Part shown: in pieces, positions 22,373-34,612 of the stretch
Layout: every line of letters begins with the position of its first letter
Position numbering within the stretch: the stretch's first letter is position 1
DNA from: Ilex aquifolium
Taxonomy: Eukaryota > Streptophyta > Magnoliopsida > Aquifoliales > Aquifoliaceae
Reading direction: 5' to 3'
Assembly (NCBI GenBank): GCA_951799425.1
Contig: OX637392.1
Span: 37,855,593-37,919,592 of the forward strand
Length of the DNA: 64,000 nucleotides
Position numbers and translations under genes: made by a program
Notes under the pieces: generated by a model
Told to the model about the DNA's origin: nothing
The model's input: only the letters and a program-made list of their open reading frames with translations
Database searches by the model: none

Positions 22373-23211
22373 TTCTATTTTTGACAACTTTTCCTATGTC
22401 TTAATCTTGTTCATTTCTATCTTTCTTACAAATGTTTCTAAAGCTAACAAAAGCCTTAGATTTTTCTCTCAAAAACACCACCCAAGTGTACTTATAGTAA
22501 TCATCTACCATTACTAAGATGTACCTTTTTCCTTCTATGCTCTCAGTCTATATAGGACTCATGAGATCAATGTGAATGTGCTCTAGGGATCTCTTAGTTA
22601 TGATGGCTTTCAATTCTTATGAGGGACTTTAGTTTTTTTCCCTAATTGATAAGAACCACACACTTTGGTAGTAGACTTTCATAACTTAGGTACTCCCCTC
22701 ACAAGCTCATTCCTTGTGATTCGGTTAAGGTCATTGTAGTTCATAATGACCTAACCTTTGGTGCCTTAGTGTGACATCATTAACACTTGCCTTATGACAT
22801 TCCATTTTATCATTTAACACGGTGCATTTATGTCTCGTGAAGTGTACATCATTGCCATCATCACACAATTGGCTAATACTGATGAGGTTAGCTTTTAACT
22901 CTTCCACATAGAGGAAATTATCCAACTTTGGCATGTCCAATGGTTGAAAACAACCATGGAAACACTCACATTCCTACAACTGAACGTCCCACCATTACAC
23001 TTGTACAAACGCAAAAGTTAGACTTCTCTCTAGTCTTGTCCTGTGCCTAAAGGACCCACTATCAAAATATCATTTACGTCCCACTTGGGCTTTCAAGGTA
23101 ATGTGCACTAAAAAATACAACTCATGATTCGATGATTTGACAATACTCAACTAGGTGTGTAAGAACAACAAAAATGCCTACAAGTGTCTAATGCAACCTC
23201 AGGGTAACCAC
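22373..23211 (-). pseudogene. Ty1/copia GAG-pre-integrase and integrase, upstream half
   Basis: The minus strand reads, right to left, a GAG-pre-integrase segment (22731-22940: FLYVEELKANLISISQLCDD, RHQRLGHYELQ) and the first part of the integrase core (LEHIHIDLMSPI, GKRYILVMVDDY). It is continued at 8229-7611 beyond the Athila-like insertion. Only about 270 bp separate the pre-integrase from the primer site at 23212, so gag and protease were deleted. Stops and frame changes are present. Confidence 0.78.
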
Positions 23212-24065
23212 GCTCTAATTCCAATTTTTGCGGGGGAGATTACGTAGATCTTCCGTCACGATTAAATATGTGGGTTGCTAGGCACTACCTAGAGGGGGGG
23301 GGGGGGGAGATGAATAGGTTAATTAAAATTATGCTTAAACAAACACCAATTTTAACCTAATTGTACTAAAATGACCTCTTCTCACAATGATATTATAATT
23401 AAGCGTGAGAACCCCTTTCCAACCACCACGACCCTTTAAACCCATGAAATTGGTTTATTGAATTTGTCAATTTTAATGCTCAACAATCAATCTCATATAG
23501 AGATCCCAACCCAATGGCAACAAATCTAACCAAACAACTATGTATGATATGAATATTCAATCAATCAATTTATCAAATACATAGTACCCATGTGTGATCA
23601 AATTCAAAGCTCATATATAAAAACAATAAATAACACAAGCAATTTTTTGACGCGAAAACTCTCCTAAGGAAAAAAATCGTGGGAAAACCTCTCTAGGGTT
23701 CACCAAAACTTAATCCATTATTCCAAAGTCAGTTTACAAGTACTCAAGACTTATACCTCAACCAATATCATGGTTAGAATTTAAAAAACCATGGGGGAAC
23801 ATCTCATGGTTTGATATGAAATTTAATCAAATTATATTGAAGTTGATATGAGATTGAGGGATTATTTTAGTTAGATCGAATTGAATTTTAAGATCAAATG
23901 TCCAATTCTTCATGAATTCAAGATATGACCAACAAATATCAAGTTTGTTGGATATATGGATGGAATTTGGGATCAAATTTTCTAATTAGGTTTGGATTAG
24001 GATCGATCTAAATCAGATTCAAATACAATATACGTCCAATCCTAATCTGAACCCTTGATATGCTT
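23212..24065 (-). mobile_element. Primer site and 5' LTR of the same copia element
   Basis: The minus strand at 23223-23212 reads TGGAATTAGAGC, a worn initiator-Met primer site. Sequence from about 23229 matches the LTR start at 58408-58536 (CACGATTA..., CACTACCTA.AGGGGG). A run of about 14 G lies at 23296-23309. The LTR continues at least to about 23800; the outer end is not defined. Confidence 0.55.
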
Positions 24066-24550
24066 AGCTGGAATGGGAAAGGACTGTAAAAAGACATAAA
24101 TACCCTCATGACAATTTTGACAAACCTAATCTCTTACCACCTTACCACTGGTGTTGCCATCAACACCACCTTGGTTGACGGCACATTGCCACCACCATCA
24201 TTATCGTCGAAACGACACTCAATAATGTCAGCACCACAATTTGCGCCGATGCCTACCAACTCTACCTCGATCCTACTACAACCAAATTATTAATCTGATC
24301 TATTAACAAACTTAGCTTGAATGAGAAAAGGCTTCAAAAAGATGAAAATATTTTCATGACAAATTTGACAAACCTCATCTTTCAACAACTCACCACAATC
24401 ATTGTTGCTATCAACACCACCATCACCTTGGTCGACGGCATCATCACCAACATCGCCGTCAAAGTTGCCACGACCCTTGTCATTGTCGCCATCATGACTT
24501 GTGCCCATGTTACCAACTCTACCCCGGTCACACTACGACCAAATTATTAA
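24066..24550. repeat. Tandem duplication of about 240 bp
   Basis: Two related copies, about 24066-24294 and 24306-24550, each running from an AAAAAGA(C/T)(A/G) start through TCATGACAA.TTTGACAAACCT and a CCACCAT-rich centre to ACGACCAAATTATTAAT-like ends. Open frames here are imperfect trinucleotide translations. Confidence 0.6.
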
Positions 24551-25904
24551 TACCACAACGAGTGTTATACCCACCATCAAAAATATAAATGGATAATATA
24601 AATATACAGAGAGAGGATGGTATTTAAACAAATGATAATTAATCTCATTGTGCAAACCAAACAACAAATCTATCTATATATAAAGCAAACAAATTAGATG
24701 GCAAAGTGATTGATGAGCCTTTACTCCCTATCTCTCTTTTTTTTCTATATATAGAATTTTAATTTTTTTTTAATTCAACAAACTTGATTCCTTCAAATCA
24801 ATTTGGATTCTTTTAAAATTCCTCCACAATTTAACTGCTTATCTCTAGGTAGTTACCTACTCCAAGTCAATTTCCCCACTTCCCACTTTCTATGTCGCAT
24901 AACTTTCATCCGTTTTGTCTCTCCATCATCCATTCTCTTTTCTTCTACTTCAACGTCTATTTCTTTTCTCATTGAACTTAAAAATTATTCATATTTTTGG
25001 TTAAAAAATCGTGCATTGTATGGACGGTACTAGTTAAAATTAATTCAATCATATCTACTCCAACCCAACCTTCTTATCTTTTTATTTTTATTTTTAAGGA
25101 GCTGAGTTGGATGGAATTATTTATCCAACCCAATTTTATTTGATGAAACAGATGACCCATAACAAATAGCAATGCATTACTATTACGATCCAATTATGAA
25201 CACTTAACACACTAAGAAAAAAGAAGAGTACAGTCAAAAGAGATCCACAAGAGAACTTATACAGTAAAGCGGAAGAGAGAGCACCCAAAGAAATGTTGCA
25301 GAGAAACATTATTTTTAGATATGACTGTACTAGAAAGTAAATTTGTTTCAGTTGATTTTGTCATTTGCATGTATAACATTTAGCTTATTTTTCATGCATT
25401 TTCGGCAAAATAGTATTTTCAAATTTATGAGTAATAAATCATTGAACTTAATAAAAATTAATGACCACAAAAAAAAAAAAAACCGAAATTGAAAAAATAC
25501 GCCTAATTGATGCCTATGTTATTTATGGTGCAAAATCCAGAGAAGAGTCATAGGATTCTGCATAGGGAATTTGTATCTTTATGTAAAATCTCTATGTGGC
25601 GGGCCATGTAATAATTCCTAAGTCCACTAAACCGTTATAAAAAAGACCACTTTGATGCTCAGTGTTCTCAAGAGGAACCTGATCCTACACTCAATTAGAA
25701 TCACTTTCTCTTTGATCCCAAATGATGGCCTTTTCTTAAAGCACGTTGACAAATTTGTAGCAGAAAAGCCGCAGATATGGTTGAAGATGTGGTAGAGTTT
25801 TCGAAAACTAATTATGAGGCATCCTAAATCATAGTACTAGGTTTACAGAATTTTTTTCAGACTTTGCTGATATACGTTTATTGAGATATATGTCTGTACT
25901 TAGG
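24551..25904. other. AT-rich stretch, no gene seen
   Basis: Poly-A and T runs (for example near 25469-25482). No coding or RNA signal was recognised. Confidence 0.4.
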
Positions 25905-26350
25905 CTTGTCGAAGTCCGACACGACACGATTAATCGACACTAATTAAGCGGATTTGGGTGGTAAATGGATTGACCCGTCTAACACGTTTAATAAACGGAT
26001 CGCGTTCAGGTGAGTCATGACAACCCGTTTATCACCCGTTTAAATAAAATTAATATAATAATAAATTAATAATTTTTTTAAAAATTAGGCATATATTTTT
26101 TTTTAATGACAACCACAGAAAATATATATATATATATTATTTTTAGTGATAGCCCCATAATTTTTTTTTTTTTAATTTAGTGATAGTCACAAAAAATATA
26201 ATAATAAATTAATACTAAATTAAAATTAAACGAGGTAAACGAGTCGTGTCGTGTTATCCGTTTATTAAACAGTTCGTGTTGAAAATTTTCACCCGTTTAT
26301 TAAACGGGTCGTATATAGGTTTACATATTTTTCACCCGCCACCCGTTTAA
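25905..26350. repeat. Dispersed repeat with ACCCGTTTA / CGACACGA motifs
   Basis: Inverted-looking ends rich in CACGACACGA, AAACGGGTCG and ACCCGTTTA surround an AT-rich core with an (AT)n run near 26119-26137. A related, shorter segment (CTCGACACGACACAATTAATTAAA) sits inside the MITE at about 30437-30560. This type of repeat is common in plant genomes and is probably a non-autonomous DNA element. Boundaries are approximate. Confidence 0.4.
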
Positions 26351-27640
26351 CACTCGTATATGTACCCAATGTTTAACGTCAAAAAGTTGGGTTTGAGAGT
26401 TTATTTTGGAGCAATTATTTGATGATAAGTAGTGTTAAACGTTTCTGAATCAAATTTTTGCAAATTTACTTAACCCAAAAAAAAACCTTGCGTATGGACT
26501 TACCCAAAAATAAAATAAAAAAATATTATTTTCGAATTTAGAGTTTCTATTTTATTTTCTCAATGAAACTAACTTGTGAACAAATCAAGTGCGTGGGGGC
26601 TATAGAAACTGAAAGGCCGTGAAAGGCTACTGTACTTATTTTGTCCAGCAGTAACTTGGACTGCTACTGACCAAATAAAGTTTGATGGGCCTTTTACTTA
26701 TCCAAACCTCTCTTGTGGGCCGAATTGTCTTAGCCCAATCAAACCGGGCTACATCTCCATTCGTTCATTAGATCATTTATTATCAAACATTATTGTGAAT
26801 TACAAAAAATTAGAAAGATCCGTAAGTCGAAATCCACGTCGTTAAGATGATTCTCGATTATTGGAACAAATACTCTCTCTCTCTCTCTTCATATATCTAT
26901 GTTCGATATATGAAGCCTTAATATATATATTTTTTTATCAATCCATAAACTACGATGTAAATTTACATTTATACATATCATATTTGACACTTAAAATTTT
27001 AATAAACATAGAAATTATTAAAACACAATAACAAAATAGACTAGTTATAATTCTTTTATGAAAAAAATAGGTTTATTATCTTCATTTAAAATTGATCTCG
27101 ATGACTTTTCATAGTTTAAAAACATTGCATCATAACTTCATTGCTAATATCACAGACAAAATTTTCTCCATGCAACAATCAAACTATCAATCGGCTATTG
27201 ATTACGCATTTGGTCTAGTAAATATCAATGTCAAACTCACAAGTAATAAGTCTCTTTGAAGCTTGTCCACACAACCATTGAGGTATGAGTTTGTACTTTT
27301 GTCAGAATACGAAGAAAATAGGGCGGAGAAAATTAATTAAATGTAAATAATATATAAATATCTACATATAAATTTAGTTTTCTAAATCAATTAGGATGGG
27401 CTTTGGACCCTTAGCTCATTTGGGGGCTCCATCCTTGCCTGAAATTTTTCAGAAGTCATTTAAACAACAAAATTTATATAATAAAGTACAATACAATTCA
27501 AATATTAAAAAATAAAAAAAATAATTTTTATTTTTCGTGGTTAAGATCTTTTTAAATTTTATTTTAAAGTTAATCCAATGGCTAATATTAACACCCTAAA
27601 TTTAATAGAAAAAATAGACTCCTAAGGGTGTATTTGGGGT
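26351..27640. other. AT-rich stretch, no gene seen
   Basis: It contains a (CT)n run near 26874-26889. No coding signal was recognised. Confidence 0.4.
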
Positions 27641-27710
27641 AACTTTTAAAAAGTGCTTCTAGTACTTAAAACTTTTCATAAGTACTTTAGAAAAAAAGTA
27701 ATGTTTGGTA

Positions 27711-28130
27711 CTCCCCCACCACCATCACCACTGCCGCCACCACAATCACCACCTCTACCACAACAACAACAACCATCACCATCACCGCCACTCTTGCCAC
27801 CCCATCACCACCACCCCACTACCACGACCCTCATCGCCCCACCACCACCATTACCACCACCACCACCACCATCATCACCACCACCACTACTGTCACTCCA
27901 CCACGACCTCTTCCACAACAACAGCCACCACCGCCCCCACCACTATCGTCTCCACCACCACCACCACTATCTCACTATCACCCCTAGCCTTATTGCCCCC
28001 ACCACCCCACTATCACCATCATCATTACCACTCACGGTTGTCATCATTACAACCGATCGTCATCACCCATCACAACCATCACCGTCTCCCACCACCACCA
28101 CCACTGCCGCCCACTACCCCACTACAACTA
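27711..28130. repeat. (CCA)n / (CAC)n imperfect microsatellite
   Basis: About 420 bp of imperfect CCA/CAT/CAC trinucleotides. Two overlapping frames (153 and 161 aa, Pro/His/Thr/Ser-rich) are translations of the repeat. A MITE-like GGGTGTATTTGGGGTAAC occurs just upstream near 27627, without a recognised partner end. Confidence 0.85.
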
Positions 28131-28960
28131 GTGTTTAAATTCATTATCTCTCCTCTATCTTTATAATTTGATTTTAAGTATGAATATAAATATATTTATT
28201 GTTGACCATTTTTTTTATTACTCCTTACCTTTAGACACAGGAAATAACTAGTCTTGAATATTGTACATTATCAAAATAATATACACAAAATATTGTACAT
28301 TTTCATGTTTGTCTCACAAAATAAGTTGTGTGACAATTTTTCATTAATTGTAGACAGCACTTGGGCAGCATGAAATATTTTCTCAAGTCCTCGCAACCTT
28401 TTTCCACACACACCCCCCCCCCCCCCCCCCCCGTCTTCTTTTCTTGCTTGCCTTCGCATGGGGCCTACAATGATAAGTAGTTGGAGATGTTAAATAGAAT
28501 AAAGAGAGAAAAACAACAACAACAACAACGAGGTTGGACTTGGGAGACAAAACAATATTGGTGGGTCCAACGTAGTTGGTAAGTCAGCCTTGGCTAGCTC
28601 ACCCAAAACGACAGAATAAGAATCAGAACAAGAAAATAAAGTGATCTTGCTGTTGGGTTTCCTATGTGTCAAATTCGGTAGGCTAACATTACCCACAGTA
28701 GTTATTTTTATTATTATCCTTAGTGTCGAATATATTTATAGAATAATTCTTTTGGACTGTAATCTTAAAATAACCAAATGAATCATTAGAAAAAGGCACC
28801 ACAATAAGACAAACTCATGAGCCTCTTTAGTAAAGTAGAAAAATGAATGAAGAAAATAACCAACATGTTGTAGATTACAGAATATTGTGAATGATTACTA
28901 TGCATGCGTAGTGTTAATTATGATAGTACCAAATAGTAATGAATATGATATATTACTTTA
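28131..28960. other. Intergenic, with a poly-C run
   Basis: A run of C interrupted once by A lies at about 28404-28432. Nothing else was recognised. Confidence 0.4.
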
Positions 28961-28969
28961 CACTAACAG

Positions 28970-29155
28970 TAAATATATTTAATTGGCAGCTGAAAACCTG
29001 AATTCTCCGGCTACCCCTCTCTGCTTATAAGAGAAAGTCCCTAGGTTGAATAAGGAGTGTAGAAAGAAAGAGAGTAATATCATTATCCAAAATTTTCTCT
29101 CATTCAAATTTTGTATTATTTATATTATTTTTAATTAATTTAGTAATTTCACAAT
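28970..29155 (+). mobile_element. Probable 3' end of a copia LTR
   Basis: TATA-like CTTATAAGAG near 29025, a leader-like stretch with CTCTCATTCAAATTTTG, then CACAATAC followed by ATTATCGGCATGAG. This resembles the LTR/primer-site junction (TATCAGCACGAG) of some plant copia elements. The outer end and internal region are not defined. Confidence 0.35.
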
Positions 29156-30063
29156 ACATTATCGGCATGAGTTACTACTATAGTCTCTGCTGAATAATTT
29201 CCTACACTTGAAAGATATAAGGTAATATAAATTTATTGGTTCTAATTTGAACACCATACATGTTATCATTAAACATGATATGAGTGTCTATTATTCTATT
29301 TTTAATTTGTTATTAAATGTGGAGCAGCACCTAAAACACATAAAATTATGTATCTCTAGTATATAAAGAATTTAAAATAAATCATGTACCCTAAACATGA
29401 AAAATTGCAGTACCTAAAGTATAGAGAAACTTTATAATGCGAGAACAAACACATAAATTACACCATGAAGTTTTCAAACTATTATAATGTGAGGCGATCA
29501 CAATTTAATTTGTAGTGCCTAAAGCTTAAATGACTTAATATAAAACACAGAGCCTGAAACTTTTAAATTATTAAATAGTGAGAAGATCACTATTTATTTT
29601 GTAGTGCCTAGAGCTCAAATGACTAATTCCAAAACACAGGGTCTTAAACTCTTAAATTATTAAATAGTGATACATAAAGTCGTGCCAATAACACATGAAA
29701 TATAAATTACTGTGTGTAGCATTTTCTCATTATATTTATGCACGCACAGGTGCGCACACACACATACACACACTTATACTTTTTAGTCGACGTTATTCAG
29801 ACTTACAAGTCTATCCCAAATGGTTTCGAGATTGCTAACTCCACCTCGAGGGAGTGTAGGATTACAACGACCTTGTTTTTTTTTCCTTAATCTCTCTAAA
29901 TTATATATTAGATGTTAATCTTTATGTATACCGCATATGTGTGCTTACAAAATGCGATATTCTTGCTAAAAGTGGTTATTTAGAAAAAAATTTAAAAGTA
30001 TTTAGGTCAATATATAATTATTGAAACTGCTAGGAATATATTATGGGGAGTTAATAGGAAAAT
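29156..30063. other. AT-rich stretch, no gene seen
   Basis: It holds a CA-rich microsatellite near 29744-29772 and a loose repetition at 29460-29670 (GTAGTGCCTA.AGCT.AAATGACT and TTAAATTATTAAATAGTGA each occur twice). No coding signal. Confidence 0.4.
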
Positions 30064-30066
30064 TTA

Positions 30067-30739
30067 TGCTCCGTTTGGTACGATGGAAAAGTGGAAGGAT
30101 GGAAAGTTGGAAGGATGGAAAGTGGGAGGGATAAATAAAACATCATGTTTGGTAAGGAAGGAAAGTAGGAATGATGGAAAAGTGGATGAATTAACTTTCC
30201 TTCCAACTTACCAAAATCAATCCCTCCAAAATCGGAAGGAAAGTGGATGAAAAGTTAATTATTTGTGTTGAGATGTATCTTATTTGTCTATATATATTTT
30301 AATATATACACATATTATATATACATTAATTTCATATAAAAATACAATGATAAAATATGTATTTATATATATATTTTTAAAAAAAATTTAAAAATAAATT
30401 TAAAAATAAAAAATAAAAAATAATAGTAATAAACAGGTCAACTCGCAACTCGACACGACACAATTAATTAAATGAGTTGAGTTAGATTTTACTAATGTTT
30501 AACATAAATCCGTTATGACTCAACACGAATCTGACATGATACAACTCGATTGTCATCTCTAATCTTAGCCAACACAAAAACAAAACAAAAAAAAATAGTC
30601 ATTTTTATTTTTCATCCATCCAACCAAACACAAAGGAAGGAAAGTGTATCCCTCCTACTTTCCTTTCTTGAAGGATAGAAAATGTATCCCTCCTACTTTC
30701 CATCATTCTTACTTTTCATCCTTCCAACCAAACGGAGCA
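30067..30739. mobile_element. Tourist-like MITE, 673 bp, TSD TTA
   Basis: The ends TGCTCCGTTTGGT and ACCAAACGGAGCA are inverted repeats, and the GGAAGGATGGAAAGT-type subterminal repeats are also inverted. The target duplication TTA (30064-30066, 30740-30742) is typical of PIF/Harbinger MITEs. A CGACACGACAC-type repeat is nested in the middle (about 30437-30560). No ORF. Confidence 0.85.
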
Positions 30740-30742
30740 TTA

Positions 30743-31525
30743 GGGAATGTTTGGTTCAGGTACAAATAAATGATGGAATTGGGTAATTAGTTCTCATTCT
30801 ATCCATAAAATGGTGTTAATAAGAGTACTATTTAATATTATCCTTATATAACAAGTTTGGATAAAGGTTGAGATAATATACAAATCTATAATTATAAGAT
30901 CAAATTTATGTTTGGATTAAGTAATAATGTATAATATTAAATTAAAAATGACAAAATAAATATTGAGGATAAAAATTTATGTAATGTGTAACTTTTATAT
31001 GAATGTATGACTCTAAATTTATAAGAATAATAAAGTCATTGTATTTTTAATACTTAATTTATTAAAAATAATACCACATACTACATGATATTTATTACTA
31101 TCTAATATTAAGTATAAAATGACAATAGTGAATTGGGTCGGAATTAATTAAAATTAATACCGGATCGCTATAATCTCATCCAAACTTAGTATTATATTAT
31201 TACCGGATTAAATTAATTCAATCCACCCCTTAAATCTTAGTAAGATAAAAGTATAATTAATGGGGTTGAAAATATAATTAATATGGATGAAAGTGTAATT
31301 AATAGGAAAAGAAGACACAATTATGATATTCGTTGTCAATCGGTTAGATAAAGAAATGGAGGTGGATACCACATATTATTAATAATTATCAGTTACTATG
31401 CAGTAGACAACCAGAAGAAATATGTATCAATATCACTATGCAGTGGGATCTAGTAAAATAGTTAATTGAGTTACTATATACGTTACTATGTAGTGGGGTC
31501 CAAATGTTTAATAATTTTAAGCTAT
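30743..31525. other. AT-rich stretch, no gene seen
   Basis: A short repetition is visible (ACTATGCAGT and related words near 31394-31500, about three times). No coding signal. Confidence 0.4.
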
Positions 31526-31529
31526 TGTG

Positions 31530-31707
31530 CATATTGATGGTACACAAAATAAGTTAAGCACGATCGAATCAGGCGAATGGGTGATGTGAAGTAATTAATG
31601 AAACAATTAATAATACAGACAAAGATTGGGTGGTTGGGTCTAAGTGACCTAACCACTGAAGACAATAACGGTAACCGGAGAACTCTATTAATAAAAGAAT
31701 GTAAGGT

Positions 31708-31750
<43 letters not shown>

Positions 31751-32000
31751 AATGATAAAAGTAAGCTCAATGTGTAGCGTCCCTCCCCTGTATAAGGGGT
31801 CTATAATTTATAGGTACAGAGCCCTATATGAGGTGGTGACGTGAAGGTCAAACTATTAGTCTTTCGGGGAAGATAGCTTCAATTGGGGATAAACACTATC
31901 TTAAAATCATGATTATCCCGATGATTATTCCCCCACGTGTGTTGACCCTTCCTGAACTCTTAAAATTTGGATTGGACCGAAGTAATGAACTAGGCCCGAC
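31530..32000. repeat. LTR-like fragment with a (GA)n run
   Basis: The segment GGGTGGTTGGGTCTAAGTGACCTAACCACTG... resembles 48440-48540, a segment seen in plant copia-like LTRs. (GA)n occupies about 31711-31749. The downstream GTAGCGTCCCTCCCCTGTATAAGG also has a looser counterpart near 48541-48560. Boundaries unknown. Confidence 0.35.
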
Positions 32001-32519
32001 CTTTCTGATAATTTGGATTTAACCCATGGTTTGGACCCAGGCCCAGTTGGATCTAGACTAGTCACATATCTTAAAATTTTTTTAAAAAAAGGCAGTTGAT
32101 GGATGAGATGGGTGAAAGGATTTTGTGAGAAAAATAAAAAGAAAAAAATAAAGGTTTCAGCTGCTGCACGTGTGGCAGGAGCAAGAAGACTGAATTTGTA
32201 GTTTAAATTTTAGCATATTATATAAATATTTATTGAAATTACACAATGACCCCCAAAGTTTATAAAATACTCCCTTGTTTTTGCTATTCTTATAAAATAC
32301 TCCCTAATGCTAAATAATTGTGTCTAATAGTTAGGATATATTTTTCAAACTTCATACTTACTCCAAAAAGTTATGAGGTATTTTTAAAAATTACAAAGTG
32401 AATCCTAATTGCAAGACAAAGTTTTTGGAAATTATAAAATTACCAAAAAAATTTATAAATTTCAAAAAAAAAAAAAAATGCTAATATAAGTTGGTTAGTG
32501 TTGTAAATAACCCTCAGAT
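32001..32519. other. AT-rich stretch, no gene seen
   Basis: No recognisable feature apart from a poly-A run near 32466-32478. Confidence 0.4.
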
Positions 32520-33046
32520 TTGCTAACCTCCTAGTCGGTAAGTATGCTCGGTAATCTCGAGGTGGTCGAATAGACCTACGAGCGAAAATCACGCAGTTCA
32601 TTTAGTTGGATCTCCATCTCTTTGTCCACATCATTTTGCCTCTAGAGGAACGTGCCACGTCACATCAAGAGAATGGGTCTACCAACGGCTCAACATTCTC
32701 TCAACAATATCCTTAACCAACTCAAAGAACATCCCAACAGACTCGGGAGAAGCAGGGGTTGTTGGTTGGACTATCATATGACTCCGTAAGATAAATACCC
32801 TTGGACTTTTCTATAAAAGGCAATGAGAAAAAGTTGCTCTCTATCTTCTTTTTCCCAAGTAATAAAGAAATTCTCCCCCTCCTCAGAGTAAGAGACTCCA
32901 TTCGAGTGGATTAGCCGTAATTGGTGAACCACTATAAATCAAGCGTCCTTATTACTCTCTATTTATTTCACACGTTCATAACCATTGCTGCAAGCCCTTA
33001 GTCCTTTTGCTTAGTCATCAAACACTCACACTTCATCAACAGCAAA
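32520..33046 (+). mobile_element. Partial gypsy-type LTR
   Basis: It has a TATA box CTATAAAAGGC near 32811 and the downstream signature GAACCACTATAAATC..TCCTTATTACTCTCTATTTATTTC typical of gypsy LTR R/U5 regions. It breaks off where copia LTR homology begins at 33047. No matching second LTR was seen. Confidence 0.5.
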
Positions 33047-33413
33047 AGGGACAAAACTATAGAACACACTTTATCCTCTGAAAGATTTTAAAATTTTTGG
33101 TAAGAAAATCTCACATTACACTTAAAATTTATTTAAGTGGTGGCAATATATATGCCCCAAATTGAGGGGAAAAGGGACACATTGCTATCATCTAGAAAAA
33201 TTTAGGGTGTAATAGCAGACTTTGATCTTTGTTAAGAGATAAAGTGAAAATTTTAAAACATTTTCAGTAAAAAGTTCATTACCTCAAAATTATAGAAACT
33301 ATATTATACAAATTTATATTACATTGTGTTTGTTAGTCATCTATCAATTATCTCATTTTAACTTTATTCAAATAATTAAGATTAAGTGGCACTGCATAGG
33401 ATGTATCTTTGCA
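33047..33413 (-). mobile_element. Truncated 3' LTR of copia element 3
   Basis: About 365 bp match 44869-45236 (GGGACAAAACT... to ...GCATAGGATGTAT). In element sense it starts TGCAAAGATACATCC at 33413. The part equivalent to 44260-44868 is missing. The internal region joins this LTR start directly, without RT, RNase H or a purine tract. Confidence 0.65.
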
Positions 33414-33959
33414 TGGGATGAATACACTCAACTATACCTTTAGTCCTATGAATAGTTGTACTGAAATTGACTCTACACTGTTTTTCGAAGACATAATGCT
33501 CACATAAATCAAGCTTCCTGATTTTCTATTTACCAAGCAAACCCTGTTTAGACAAAACTTTCATGTTCTCTCGTTCATGTGGCTTAAACGTATATGTCAT
33601 AATTGTGTAATATCTGAATCTGAAATTTTTTATGACACACCAGTTGAACCAATCATAGTATCACCTTGAAGAACATAAAGACCATTTAATTTTTTACCTT
33701 TCATGACAAGTAGGGAACCCCTACAAACTTTCATTACTCTACCTTCAACAAAAAAATCTACAACCGATGGAATCTAAAGTACCCAAATAAATCAAATTCT
33801 TCTTTAATTCTGCAATATGTCGTATATCTGTCATTAGGGCACGTATGAAAGGTACAACCCAAATCAAGAATTCACTCATTATTAAAATGTCCATTAGAGA
33901 CAACACTTGTAAAGATATTATCTAAACCATAAGACGTTTCTTCTATAGCACCAGCAACA
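33414..33959 (-). pseudogene. Ty1/copia protease and GAG-pre-integrase
   Basis: The minus strand reads an aspartic protease motif (ILDLGCTFHTCPND, usual form D-S-G) and a GAG-pre-integrase end (RENMKVLSKQGLLGK, CEHYVFEKQCRVNFST), then stops within the integrase lead-in (IHRTKGIVECIHP) exactly at the LTR. It has multiple stops. The gag of the same element lies at 43425-44244, separated by the Harbinger insertion. Confidence 0.78.
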
Positions 33960-34308
33960 CTAGGGGTGTGTTTGGCAAAGGGGATAAAGGGGGATAACAA
34001 CTATTGGATTGGGTAGCACCAGCAATCCTTGGTTTGGATCCACTTTAGTGAATGGGATAAACGTTGGGCTCAAAAAATCGGCTCGTAGTGTTTTAGGGCA
34101 TTTATCCTATCTGACCCGCCTAAATGTATCCCACCTAAACTTTGGGATAAGTAAGCCTAGTGATCGGATTGGGCTTGTATTTACATTAGTGCCCTTGTTC
34201 AGTAACCAATGTAGAGTTTTTACCCCCCTTTTTATCTTTTTCAGTTCACCTCATTGGTCCCCTCCTCCCGCAAGCGGCGCCCACTGGTCCCCGTATAGGA
34301 AGGTATTT

Positions 34309-34612
34309 CTCTCTCTCTCTCTCTCTTTGTATATATATATATATCTCAATCTCGCTGTCTCTGTCTCTCTTTCTCTACATCTGTGTATATATATATATAT
34401 CTATCTCTCTATGTCTGTGTATATATATATATATATATCTGTCTCTCTCTCTATCTCTCTTTCTCTCTCTATATATATATACATATATCTGCGTCTCTCT
34501 ATCTCTGTGTATATATATATATATCTCTCTCTCTTTATGTTTGTATATATATATGTATATATCTGTCTCTCTCTATCTGTGTGTGTATATATATATATAT
34601 ACACACATATAT
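34309..34612. repeat. Compound (CT)n-(TA)n microsatellite/minisatellite
   Basis: About 300 bp of repeating blocks, each a CTCTCT run, a short TGTCTGTG-type segment and a TATATATA run, seven or so blocks long. It lies in the 5' part of the Harbinger element upstream of the transposase. The 204-aa and antisense frames through it are repeat translations. Confidence 0.85.

Noticed and set aside
27653-28166. Two overlapping open frames of 153 and 161 aa rich in Pro, His and Thr
   Set aside because: They are two frames of the same (CCA)n-type microsatellite, with no domain or sequence complexity.
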